Part shown: piece after piece, positions 38,301 to 49,400 of the stretch | How positions within the stretch are numbered: position 1 is the stretch's first letter | How the letters are laid out: every line of letters starts with the position of its first letter | NCBI GenBank assembly: GCA_013076295.1 | Contig: RQOL01000420.1 | Span: 1-64,000, forward strand | Reading direction: 5' to 3' | Length of the DNA stretch: 64,000 nt | Source: Sanderia malayensis | Taxonomy: Eukaryota; Cnidaria; Scyphozoa; Semaeostomeae; Pelagiidae | Program-made: the position numbers and the translations under genes | The notes under the pieces: model-generated | The model's input: only the letters and a program-made list of their open reading frames with translations | What the model was told of the DNA's origin: nothing | The model's database searches: none

Positions 38301-40360
38301 AGTGGGAAGTCAGGAAAAAGTGGGAAGTCATCAAAAGTGGGAAATCATCAAAAGTGGAAGGTGGGATGTCAAGAAATTGTGGGAAGTCATCAAAAGTGGA
38401 AAGTGGGGAGTCATCATACCAAACTTGTACTTTCCACAAAATTTCATTCAAATTGAAAGAGTTTGAAAAAGTGCATATTGCCCCCCTTTTACCCCGTTGT
38501 ATTCCCTCAAAACGTGAAAATTTCAAAAACCAGTCTCATATTCCCATTCAGCGCACCAAATTTGAACTTTCAACAAAATTTCAGGCAACTTGAAAGAGTT
38601 TATAAAATTGCATCAAAAGTGGGAAGTCATCAAAAGGGGGAAATGGGAAGTCAGGAAAAAGCGGGAAGTCATCAACAGTGGGAAGTCATCATACCAAAAT
38701 TGTAATTTCCACAAAATTTGATGCAAATTGAACGAGTTTGAAAAATTGCATATTGCCCGCTTTTACCCCGTTTTATTACCCCAAAACACTAACATTTTAA
38801 AAAACAAGTTTCATATTCAAATTCAGCACTCCGAAATTGTACTTGCCACCAAATTTCATGCAATCTGAACGAGTTTGAAAAAATGCATATTGGCCCCATT
38901 TACCCCGTTTTATGCCCTCAAAACATGAAAAATTCAAAAACCAGTTTCATATTCAAATTCAGCACACCAAATTTGTACTTTCCACAAGGTTTGATGTAAA
39001 TTGCAGGACTTTGAAAAATTGCATGAAAAGTGGGAAGTCATCAAAAGCGGAAAGTGGAAAGTCAAGAAAAAGTGGGAAGTCAGCAAATGTAGGAAGTCAT
39101 CATACCGAAATTGTACTTTGCACCAATTTTGATGCAAAATGAACGGATTTGAAAAATTGCGTTTTGCCCTCTTTTGCCCAGTTTTATGCCCTCAAAACAT
39201 GAAAATTTCAAAAGCTGGTTTCATATGCAAATGCAGCACACCAATTTTGTATTTTCCACAAAATTTGATGCAAATTGCCGTAGTTTGCAAAAATGCATGA
39301 AAAGTGGGAAGTCATCAAAAGTGGGAAGTGGGAAGTCACAAAAAAGTGGGAAGCCACCAAAAGTGGGAAGTCATCAAAAGCGGAAAGTGGGAAGTCAAGA
39401 AAAAGTGGGAAGACATGAAAAGTGGAAAGTGGGAAGTCAAGAAAAAGTGGGAAGTCAGCAAATGTAGGAAGTCATCATACCGAAATTGTACTTTGCACCA
39501 ATTTTGATGCAAAATGAACGAATTCGAAACATTGCATTTTGTCCCCTTTTGCCCAATTTTATGCCCTCAAAACATGAAAATTTCAAAAACCAGTTTCATA
39601 TTCAAATTCAGCACAACAAATTTGTACTTTCCACAAAATTTGATGGAAATTGAAGGAGTTTGAAAAATTGCATCAAAAGTGGGAATTCATTAAAGTGGGA
39701 AGTGGGAGGTTGAGGAAAAGTGGGAAGTCAGCAAAAATGAGAAGTCATCATACCAAACTTGTACTTTCCACAAGGTTAGATGGAAATGCAAGATTTTGCA
39801 AAATTGCATGAAAAGTGGGGAGTCATCAAAAGTGGGAAGTGGGAAGTCAGGAAAAAGTGGGAAGTTATCAAAAGTGGCAAATCATCATAACAAACTTGAA
39901 CTTTTCACAAAATTTGATGCAAATTGAACGAGTTTGAAGAATTGCATATTGCCCGCTTTTACCCCGTTTAATTCCCCCAGAACATTAACATTTTAAAAAT
40001 CAAGTTTCTTATTCAATTTCAGTACACGGAAATTGTACTTTCCACCAAAATTGATGCAACTTGGAAGAGTTTAAAAAATGGCATATTGCCCCATTTTACC
40101 CCGTTTTTTTCCCCTGAAACATTAATATTTTAAAAAACAAGTTTCTTATTCAATTTCAGTACACCGAAATTGTACTTTCCACCAATTTTGATGCAATCTG
40201 AACGAGTTTGAAAAAATGCATATTGGCCCCTTTTACCCCGCTTATGCCCTAAAAACATGAAAATTTCAAACAGCAGTTTCGTATTCAAAATCAACACACC
40301 AAATTTGTACTTTCCACAAGGTTTGATGCAAATTGCACTCGTTTGCAAAATTGCATGAAA
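35389..40360 (+). repeat. Block F2: second, 3'-shortened copy of the 5423-bp unit
   Basis: Matches 29966 onward at an offset of 5423 until about 40360. There F1 reads GCATGAAAAGTGAGAAG and F2 reads GCATGAAAACTGGGAAG. F2 is therefore missing the last 450 bp or so of F1. Only scattered substitutions were noticed, such as ATATTTAAAATC near 36391 versus ATATTCAAAATC in F1, and AAACATTGC near 39527 versus AAAAATTGC. Confidence 0.9.
37063..38086 (+). repeat. Two tandem 512-bp higher-order units within F2
   Basis: Anchors of the same Y slot fall at 37063, 37575 and 38087, exactly 512 bp apart. The segment from about 37020 to 39080 also recurs at about 46865-48950 at an offset of 9843-9845, so this part of F2 was copied again into the SINE-bearing unit downstream. 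Confidence 0.87.
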
Positions 40361-41807
40361 ACTGGGAAGTCATCAAAAGTGGGAAGTGGGAAGTCATTAT
40401 ACCAAAATTGTACTTTCCACAAATATTGATGCAAATTGAACAAGTTTGAAGAATTGCATATTGCCCGCTTTTACCCCGTTTAATTCCCCCAGAACATTAA
40501 CATTTTCAAAATCAAGTTTCTTATTCAATTCCAGTACACGGAAATTGTACTTTCCACCAAAATTGATGCAACTTGGACGAGTTTAAAAAATGGCATATTG
40601 CCCCCTTTTACCCCGTTTTATTCCCCTGAAACATTAATATTTTAGAAAACAAGTTTCTTATTCAATTTCAGTACACTGAAATTGTACTTTCCACCAATTT
40701 TGATGCAATCTGAACGAGTTTGAAAAAATGCATATTGGCCCCCTTTACCCCGCTTATGCCCTAAAAACATGAAAATTTCAAACAGCAATTTCGTATTCAA
40801 GATCAACACACCAAATTTGTACTTTCCGCAAGGTTTGATGCAAATTGCAGGGGTTTTCAAAATTGCATGAAAACTGGGAAGTCATCAAAAGTGGGAAGTG
40901 GGAAGTCAGGAAAAAGTGGGAAGTCATCAAAAGTGGGAAATCATCAAAAGTGGAAGGTGGGATGTCAAGAAATTGTGGGAAGTCATCAAAAGTGGAAAGT
41001 GGGGAGTCATCATACCAAACTTGTACTTTCCACAAAATTTCATTCAAATTGAAAGAGTTTGAAAAAGTGCATATTGCCCCCCTTTTACCCCGTTGTATTC
41101 CCTCAAAACGTGAAAATTTCAAAAACCAGTCTCATATTCCCATTCAGCGCACCAAATTTGAACTTTCAACAAAATTTCAGGCAACTTGAAAGAGTTTATA
41201 AAATTGCATCAAAAGTGGGAAGTCATCAAAAGGGGGAAATGGGAAGTCAGGAAAAAGCGGGAAATCATCAAAAGTGGGAAGTCATCATACCAAACTTGTA
41301 CTTTCCACAAAATTTCATTACAAATTGAACGAGTTTGAAAATTTGCATATTGCCGCTTTTACCCCGTTGTATGCCCTCAAAACATGAAAATTTAAAAAGG
41401 CAGTTTCATATTCAAAATCATCACACCAAATTTGTACGTTCCACAAAGTTTGATGCAAAGTGCAGGAGTTTGCAAAATTGCATGAAAAGTGAGAAGTCAT
41501 CAAAAGTGGGAAGTGGGAAGTCATCATATCAAAATTGTACTTTCCAGAAAATTTGATGCAAATTGAACGAGTTTGATAATTGCATATTGCCCGCTTTTAC
41601 CCCATTTAATTCCCCAGAACATTAACATTTTAAAAATCAAGTTTCTTATTCAATTTCAGTACACGGAAATTGTACTTTCCACCAAAATTGATGCAACTTG
41701 GAAGAGTTTAAAAAATGGCATATTGCCCCCTTTTACCCCGCTTTTTTCCCCTGAAACATTAATATTTTAAAAAACAAGTTTCTTATTCAATTTCAGTACA
41801 CCGAAAT
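40361..41807 (+). repeat. Satellite leading into the SINE-bearing unit
   Basis: Contains Y-R-Y-Y sequence, a 204-bp R monomer from about 40819, and the TTGTATTCCCTCAAAACG and AACTTTCAAC monomers. This stretch recurs at 51125-52568 (offset 10764-10765) and 62500-63942, so it is part of the same long period as the following units. The phase used here simply starts the unit at the GTACTTTCCAGCAATTT marker. Confidence 0.85.
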
Positions 41808-42222
41808 TGTACTTTCCAGCAATTTTGATGCAATCTGAACGAGTTTGAAAAAATGCATATTGGCCCCTTTTACCCCGCTTATGCCCTAAAAACATGAAAC
41901 TTTCAAACAGCAGTTTCGTATTCAAAATCAAGACACCAAATTTGTACTTTCCACAAGGTTTGATGCAAATTGCAGGGGTTTGCAAAATTGCATGAAAACT
42001 GGGAAGTCATCAAAAGTGGGAAGTGGGAAGTCATCATACCAAAATTGTACTTTCCACAAATATTGATGCAAATTGAACGAGTTTGAAGAATTGCATATTG
42101 CCCGCTTTTACCCCGTTTATTTCCCCCAGAACATTAACATTTTAAAAATCAAGTTTCTTATTCAATTTCAGTACACGGAAATTCTACTTTCCACCAAAAT
42201 TGATGCAAATTGGACGAGTTTG

Positions 42223-42227
42223 AAAAA
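42223..42227 (-). terminator. Possible Pol III terminator beyond SINE copy 1
   Basis: The first run of four or more T residues on the minus strand downstream of the SINE is TTTTT here, inside the satellite and 31 bp beyond the tail. If the SINE promoter were active, its transcript would be expected to end here and be about 285 nt long. This is inference from the known T-run rule for Pol III. Confidence 0.5.
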
Positions 42228-42257
42228 CGGCATATTGCCCCCTTTTACCCCGTTTTA

Positions 42258-42281
42258 TAATAATAATAATAATAATAATAA
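42258..42281 (+). repeat. (TAA)8 microsatellite, SINE 3' tail
   Basis: Eight perfect TAA triplets lie directly at the 3' end of the minus-strand SINE. They form the element's tail rather than an independent microsatellite. Confidence 0.95.
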
Positions 42282-42436
42282 TGACTTTATTTAAGTGTCG
42301 AAGGTATTTAGCATTTCTGCTAATTGGGGACACTGTCGTTTATTACCCCAGTAACCTGGGTACTCATTTACCGACCTCGGAAGGATGGACAGCTGAGTTG
42401 GCTGACGGCTTGTAGTTCATGGTTCCGACCGTTCGT

Positions 42437-42447
42437 GGATTCGAACC
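42437..42447 (-). promoter_or_regulatory. Pol III B box of SINE copy 1
   Basis: The minus strand reads GGTTCGAATCC, an exact match to the tRNA B-box consensus GGTTCGANNCC. The A-to-B spacing of 42 bp is within the range of tRNA genes with a variable arm. Confidence 0.9.
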
Positions 42448-42489
42448 CATGAAGGTTGCCCTTCAAGGATACGAAATCCAGCGCCTTAA

Positions 42490-42500
42490 CCACTAGGCTA
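42490..42500 (-). promoter_or_regulatory. Pol III A box of SINE copy 1
   Basis: The minus strand reads TAGCCTAGTGG, a close match to the tRNA A-box consensus TRGCNNAGTGG. It lies about 8 bases from the 5' end of the element, as in tRNA genes. Confidence 0.85.
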
Positions 42501-45419
42501 CACCACCATATTTTTCCCCTGAAACATTAATATTTTACAAAACAAGTTTCTTGTTCATTTTCAGTACACCGAAATTGTACTTTCCACCAATTTTGATGCA
42601 ATCTGAACGAGTTTGAAAAAATGCATATTGGCCCCTTTTACCCCGCTTATGCCCTAAAAACATGAAAATTTCAAACAGCAGTTTCAAATTCAAAATCAAC
42701 ACACCAAATTTGTACTTTCAACATGGTTTGATGCAAATTGCAGGGGTTTGCAAAATTGCATGAAAACTGGGAAGTCATCAAAAGTGGAAAGTGGGAAGTC
42801 ATCATACCAAAATTGTACTTTCCACAAATATTGATGCAAGTTGAACGAGTTTGAAGAATTGCATATTGCCCGCTTTTACCCCGTTTAATTCCCCCAGAAC
42901 ATTAGCATTTTAAAAATCAAGTTCCTTATTCAATTTCAGTACACGGAAATTGTACTTTCCACCAAAATTGATGCAACTTGGACGAGTATAAAAAATGGCA
43001 TATTGCCCCCTTTTACCCCGTTTTATTCCCCTGAAACATTAATATTTTAATAAACAAGTTTCTTATTCAATTTCAGTACACCGAAATTGTACTTTCCACC
43101 AACTTTGATGCAATCTGAACGAGTTTGAAAAAATGCATATTGGCCCCTTTTACCCCGCTTATGCCCTAAAAACATGAAAATTTCAAACAGCAATTTCGTA
43201 TTCAAGATCAACACACCAAATTTGTACTTTCCACAAGGCTAGATGGAAATGCAAGATTTTTCAAAACTGCATGAAAAGTGGGAAGTCATCAAAAGTGGGA
43301 AGTGGGAAGTCAGGAAAAAGTGGGAAGTTATCAAAAGTGGCAAGTCATCATAACAAACTTGTACTTTTCACAAAATTTGATGCAAATTGAACGAGTTTGA
43401 AGAATTGCATATTGCCCGCTTTTACCCCGTTTAATTCCCCCAGAACATTAACATTTTAAAAATCAAGTTTCTTATTCAATTTCAGTACACGGAAATTGTA
43501 CTTTCCACCAAAATTGATGCAACTTGGACGAGTTTACAAGATGGCATATAGCCCCCTTTTACCCCATTTTATTCCCCTGAAACATTAATATTTTAAAAAA
43601 CAAGTTTCTTATTCAATTTCAATACACCGAAATTGTACTTTCCACCAATTTTGATGCAATCTGAACGAGTTTGAAAAAATGCATATTGGCCCCTTTTACC
43701 CCGCTTATGCCCTAAAAACATGAAAATTTCAAACAGCAGTTTCGTATTCAAAATCAACACACCAAATTTGTACTTTCCACAAGGTTTGATGCAAATTGCA
43801 GGGGTTTGCAAAATTGCATGAAAACTGGGAAGTCATCAAAAGTGGGAAGTGGGAGGTTGAGGAAAAGTGGGAAGTCAGCAAAAATGGGAAGTCATCATAC
43901 CAAACTTGTACTTTCCACAAGGTTAGATGGAAATGCAAGATTTTGCAAAATTGCATGAAAAGTGGGGAGTCATCAAAAGTGGGAAGTGGGAAGTCAGGAA
44001 AAAGTGGGAAGTTATCAAAAGTGGCAAGTCATCATAACAAACTTGTACTTTTCACAAAATTTGATGCAAATTGAACGAGTTTGAAGAATTGCATATTGCC
44101 CGCTTTTACCCCGTTTAATTCCCCCAGAACATTAACATTTTAAAAATCAAGTTTCTTATTCAATTTCAGTACACGGAAATTGTACTTTCCACCAAAATTG
44201 ATGCAACTTGGAAGAGTTTAAAAAATGGCATATTGCCCCCTTTTACCCCGTTTTTTTCCCCTGAAACATTAATATTTTAAAAAACAAGTTTCTTATTCAA
44301 TTTCAGTACACCGAAATTGTACTTTCCACCAATTTTGATGCAATCTGAACGAGTTTGAAAAAATGCATATTGGCCCCTTTTACCCCGCTTATGCCCTAAA
44401 AACATGAAAATTTCAAACAGCAGTTTCGTATTCAAAATCAACACACCAAATTTGTACTTTCCACAAGGTTTGATGCAAATTGCAGGGGTTTGCAAAATTG
44501 CATGAAAACTGGGAAGTCATCAAAAGTGGGAAATGGGAAGTCATTATACCAAAATTGTACTTTCCACAAATATTGATGCAAATTGAACAAGTTTGAAGAA
44601 TTGCATATTGCCCGCTTTTACCCCGTTTAATTCCCCCAGAACATTAACATTTTCAAAATCAAGTTTCTTATTCAATTCCAGTACACGGAAATTGTACTTT
44701 CCACCAAAATTGATGCAACTTGGACGAGTTTAAAAAATGGCATATTGCCCCCTTTTACCCTGTTTTATTCCCCTGAAACATTAAAATTTTAAAAAACAAG
44801 TTTCTTATTCAATTTCAGTACACTGAAAGTGTACTTTCCAACAATTTTGATGCAATCTGAACGAGTTTGAAAAAATGCATATTGGCCCCCTTTACCCCGC
44901 TTATGACCTAAAAACATGAAAATTTCAAACAGCAATTTCGTATTCAAGATCAACACACCAAATTTGTACTTTCCGCAAGGTTTGATGCAAATTGCAGGGG
45001 TTTTCAAAATTGCATGAAAACTGGGAAGTCATCAAAAGTGGGAAGTGGGAAGTCAGGAAAAAGTGGGAAGTCATCAAAAGTGGGAAATCATCAAAAGTGG
45101 AAGGTGGGATGTCAAGAAATTGTGGGAAGTCACCAAAAGTGGAAAGTGGGGAGTCATCATACCAAACTTGTACTTTCCACAAAATTTCATTCAAATTGAA
45201 AGAGTTTGAAAAAGTGCATATTGCCCCCCTTTTACCCCGTTGTATTCCCTCAAAACGTGAAAATTTCAAAAACCAGTCTCATATTCCCATTCAGCGCACC
45301 AAATTTGAACTTTCAACAAAATTTCAGGCAACTTGAAAGAGTTTATAAAATTGCATCAAAAGTGGGAAGTCATCAAAAGGGGGAAATGGGAAGTCAGGAA
45401 AAAGCGGGAAATCATCAAA

Positions 45420-46471
45420 AGTGGGAAGTCATCATACCAAACTTGTACTTTCCACAAAATTTCATTACAAATTGAACGAGTTTGAAAATTTGCATATTGC
45501 CGCTTTTACCCCGTTGTATGCCCTGAAAACATGAAAATTTAAAAAGGCAGTTTCATATTCAAAATCAGCACACCGAAGTTGTACTTTCCACCAAATTTGA
45601 TGCAATCTGAAAGAGTTTGAAAAAATGCATATTGGCCCCTTTTGCTCCGTTTTATGCCTTAAAAACATGAAAAATTCAAAAACCAGTTTTTTACTCAATT
45701 TCAGTACACCGAAATTGTACTTTCCACTAAATTTGATGCAATCTGAACGAGTTTGAAAAACTGCATATTGGCCCCTTTTACCCCGTTTTATTCCCCTGAA
45801 ACATTAATATTTTAATAAACAAGTTTCTTATTCAATTTCAGTACACCGAAACTGTACTTTCCACCAACTTTGATGCAATCTGAACGAGTTTGAAAAAATG
45901 CATATTGGCCCCTTTTACCCCGCTTATGCCCTAAAAACATGAAAATTTCAAACAGCAATTTCGTATTCAAGATCAACACACCAAATTTGTACTTTCCACA
46001 AGGCTAGATGGAAATGCAAGATTTTTCAAAATTGCATGAAAAGTGGGAAGTCATCAAAAGTGGGAAGTGGGAAGTCAGGAAAAAGTGGGAAGTTATCAAA
46101 AGTGGGAAGTCATCATACCAAACTTGTACTTTCCACAAAATTTCATTACAAATTGAACGAGTTTGAAAATTTGCATATTGCCGCTTTTACCCCGTTGTAT
46201 GCCCTCAAAACATGAAAATTTAAAAAGGCAGTTTCATATTCAAAATCAGCACACCGAAGTTGTACTTTCCACCAAATTTGATGCAATCTGAAAGAGTTTG
46301 AAAAAATGCATATTGGCCCCTTTTGCTCCGTTTTATGCCTTAAAAACATGAAAAATTCAAAAACCAGTTTTTTACTCAATTTCAGTACACCGAAATTGTA
46401 CTTTCCATTAAATTTGATGCAATCTGAACGAGTTTGAAAAACTGCATATTGGCCCCTTTTACCCCGTTTTA
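45420..46471 (+). repeat. Local duplication: two 370-bp blocks 681 bp apart
   Basis: The stretch 45420-45790 (AATTTCATTACAAATTG monomer, GTTGTATGCCC monomer, TTTTGCTCCG monomer and TTTTTTACTCAATTTC end) recurs at 46101-46471. Both carry the uncommon AAAGAGTTTG variant. The 310 bp between them match 43031-43315. The same arrangement is kept in the second SINE-bearing unit (about 56840-57860). Confidence 0.82.
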
Positions 46472-49400
46472 TGCCCTAAAAACATGAACATTTCAAAAAC
46501 CAGTTTCATATTCAAAATCATCACACCAAATTTGTACGTTCCACAAAGTTTGATGCAAATTGCAGGAGTTTGCAAAATTGCATGAAAAGTGAGAAGTCAT
46601 CAAAAGTGGGAAGTGGGAGGTCATCATATCAAAATTGTACTTTCCACAAAATTTGATGCAAATTGAACGAGTTTGATAATTGCATATTGCCCGCTTTTAC
46701 CCCATTTAATTCCCCAGAACATTAACATTTTAAAAATCAAGTTTCTTATTCAATTTCAGTACACGGAAATTGTACTTTCCACCAAAATTGATGCAACTTG
46801 GAAGAGTTTAAAAAATGGCATATTGCCCCCTTTTACCCCGCTTTTTTCCCCTGAAACATTAATATTTTAAAAAACAAGTTTCTTATTCAATTTCAGTACA
46901 CCGAAATTGTACTTTCCACCAATTTTGATGCAATCTGAACGAGTTTGAAAAAATGCATATTGGCCCCTTTTACCCCGTTTATGCCCTAAAAACATGAAAA
47001 TTTCAAACAGCAGTTTCGTATTCAAAATCAACACACCAAATTTGTACTTTCCACATAGTTTGATGCAAATTGCAGGGGTTTGCAAAATTGCATGAAAACT
47101 GGGAAGTCATCAAAAGTGGGAAGTGGGAAGTCATCATATCAAAATTGTACTTTCCACAAAATTTGATGCAAATTGAACGAGTTTGATAATTGCATTTGGC
47201 CCGCTTTTACCCCATTTAATTCCCCCAGAACATTAACATTTTAAAAATCAAGTTTCTTATTCAATTTCAGTACACGGAAATTGTACTTTCCACCAAAATT
47301 GATGCAACAAGGAAGAGTTTAAAAAATGGCATATTGCCCCCTTTTACCCCGTTTTTTCCCCTGAAACATTAATATTTTAAAAAACAAGTTTCTTATTCAA
47401 TTTCAGTACACCGAAATTGTACTTTCCACTAATTTTGATGCAATCTGAACGAGTTTGAAAAAATGCATATTGGCCCCTTTTACCCCGCTTATGCCCTAAA
47501 AACATGAAAATTTCAAACAGCAGTTTCCTATTCAAAATCAACACACCAAATTTGTACTTTCCACAAGGTTTGATGCAAATTGCAGGGGTTTGCAAAATTG
47601 CATGAAAACTGGGAAGTTATCAAAAGTGAGAAGTGGGAAGTCATCATACCAAAATTGTACTTTCCACAAATATTGATGCAAATTGAACGAGTTTGAAGAA
47701 TTGCATATTGCCCGCTTTTACCCCGTTTAATTCCCCCAGAACATTAACATTTTAAAAATCAAGTTTCTTATTCAATTTCAGTACACGGAAATTGTACTTT
47801 CCACCAAAATTGATGCAACAAGGAAGAGTTTAAAAAATGGCATATTGCCCCCTTTTACCCCGTTTTTTTCCCCTGAAACATTAATATTTTAAAAAACAAG
47901 TTTCTTATTCAATTTCAGTACACTGAAATTGTACTTTCCATCAATTTTGATGCAATCTGAACGAGTTTGAAAAAATGCATATTGGCCCCCTTTACCCCGC
48001 TTATGCCCTAAAAACATGAAAATTTCAAACAGCAATTTCGTATTCAAGATCAACACACCAAATTTGTACTTTCCGCAAGGTTTGATGCAAATTGCAGGGG
48101 TTTTCAAAATTGCATGAAAAGTGGGGAGTCATCAAAAGTGGGAAGTGGGAAGTCAGGAAAAAGTGGGAAGTCATCAAAAGTGGGAAATCATCAAAAGTGG
48201 AAGGTGGGATGTCAAGAAATTGTGGGAAGTCATCAAAAGTGGAAAGTGGGGAGTCATCATACCAAACTTGTACTTTCCACAAAATTTCATTCAAATTTAA
48301 AGAGTTTGAAAAAGTGCATATTGCCCCCCTTTTACCCCGTTGTATTCCCTCAAAACGTGAAAATTTCAAAAACCAGTCTCATATTCCCATTCAGCGCACC
48401 AAATTTGAACTTTCAACAAAATTTCAGGCAACTTGAAAGAGTTTATAAAATTGCATCAAAAGTGGGAAGTCATCAAAAGGGGGAAATGGGAAGTCAGGAA
48501 AAAGCGGGAAGTCATCAACAGTGGGAAGTCATCATACCAAAATTGTAATTTCCACAAAATTTGATGCAAATTGAACGAGTTTGAAAAATTGCATATTGCC
48601 CGCTTTTACCCCGTTTTATTACCCCAAAACACTAACATTTTAAAAAACAAGTTTCATATTCAAATTCAGCACTCCGAAATTGTACTTGCCACCAAATTTG
48701 ATGCAATCTGAACGAGTTTGAAAAAATGCATATTGGCCCCATTTACCCCGTTTTATGCCCTCAAAACATGAAAAATTCAAAAACCAGTTTCATATTCAAA
48801 TTCAGCACACCAAATTTGTACTTTCCACAAGGTTTGATGTAAATTGCAGGACTTTGAAAAATTGCATGAAAAGTGGGAAGTCATCAAAAGCGGAAAGTGG
48901 AAAGTCAAGAAAAAGTGGGAAGTCAGCAAATGTAGGAAGTCATCATACCGAAATTGTACTTTCCACCAATTTTGATGCAATCTGAACGAGTTTGAAAAAA
49001 TGCATATTGGCCCCTTTTACCCCGTTTATGCCCTAAAAACATGAAAATTTCAAACAGCAGTTTCGTATTCAAAATCAACACACCAAATTTGTACTTTCCA
49101 CATAGTTTGATGCAAATTGCAGGGGTTTGCAAAATTGCATGAAAACTGGGAAGTCATCAAAAGTGGGAAGTGGGAAGTCATCATACCAAAATTGTACTTT
49201 CCACAAATATTGATGCAAATTGAACGAGTTTGAAGAATTGCATATTGCCAGCTTTTACCCCGTTTATTTCCCCCAGAACATTAACATTTTCAAAATCAAG
49301 TTTCTTATTCAATTTCAGTACACGGAAATTGTACTTTCCACCAAAATTGATGCAACAAGGAAGAGTTTAAAAAATGGCATATTGCCCCCTTTTACCCCGT

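Larger units (their letters stand above)
42258..42508 (-). mobile_element. tRNA-derived SINE, copy 1
   Basis: Read on the minus strand, the element starts TGGTGGTGTAGCCTAGTGG and carries Pol III A- and B-box matches 42 bp apart. A tRNA-unrelated body of about 150 bp with two perfect small hairpins follows (42347-42360, stem CCCAG/CTGGG; 42308-42323, stem TTAGCA/TGCTAA). It ends in (TTA)8, a microsatellite tail typical of LINE-mobilised SINEs. Between the anticodon region and the T arm lies GAAGG-loop-CCTTC (complement of 42451-42464), like the long variable arm of a class II (Ser/Leu) tRNA. It has no coding capacity and would depend on a partner LINE. It interrupts a Y-tail monomer in the C/T-rich block. 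A target-site duplication cannot be fixed because the site is a T run. Confidence 0.9.

Noticed and set aside
42430..42508. A functional tRNA gene on the minus strand
   Set aside because: A and B boxes are intact, but the T and anticodon stems have mismatches, and a non-tRNA body and microsatellite tail follow directly. A SINE explains all parts.
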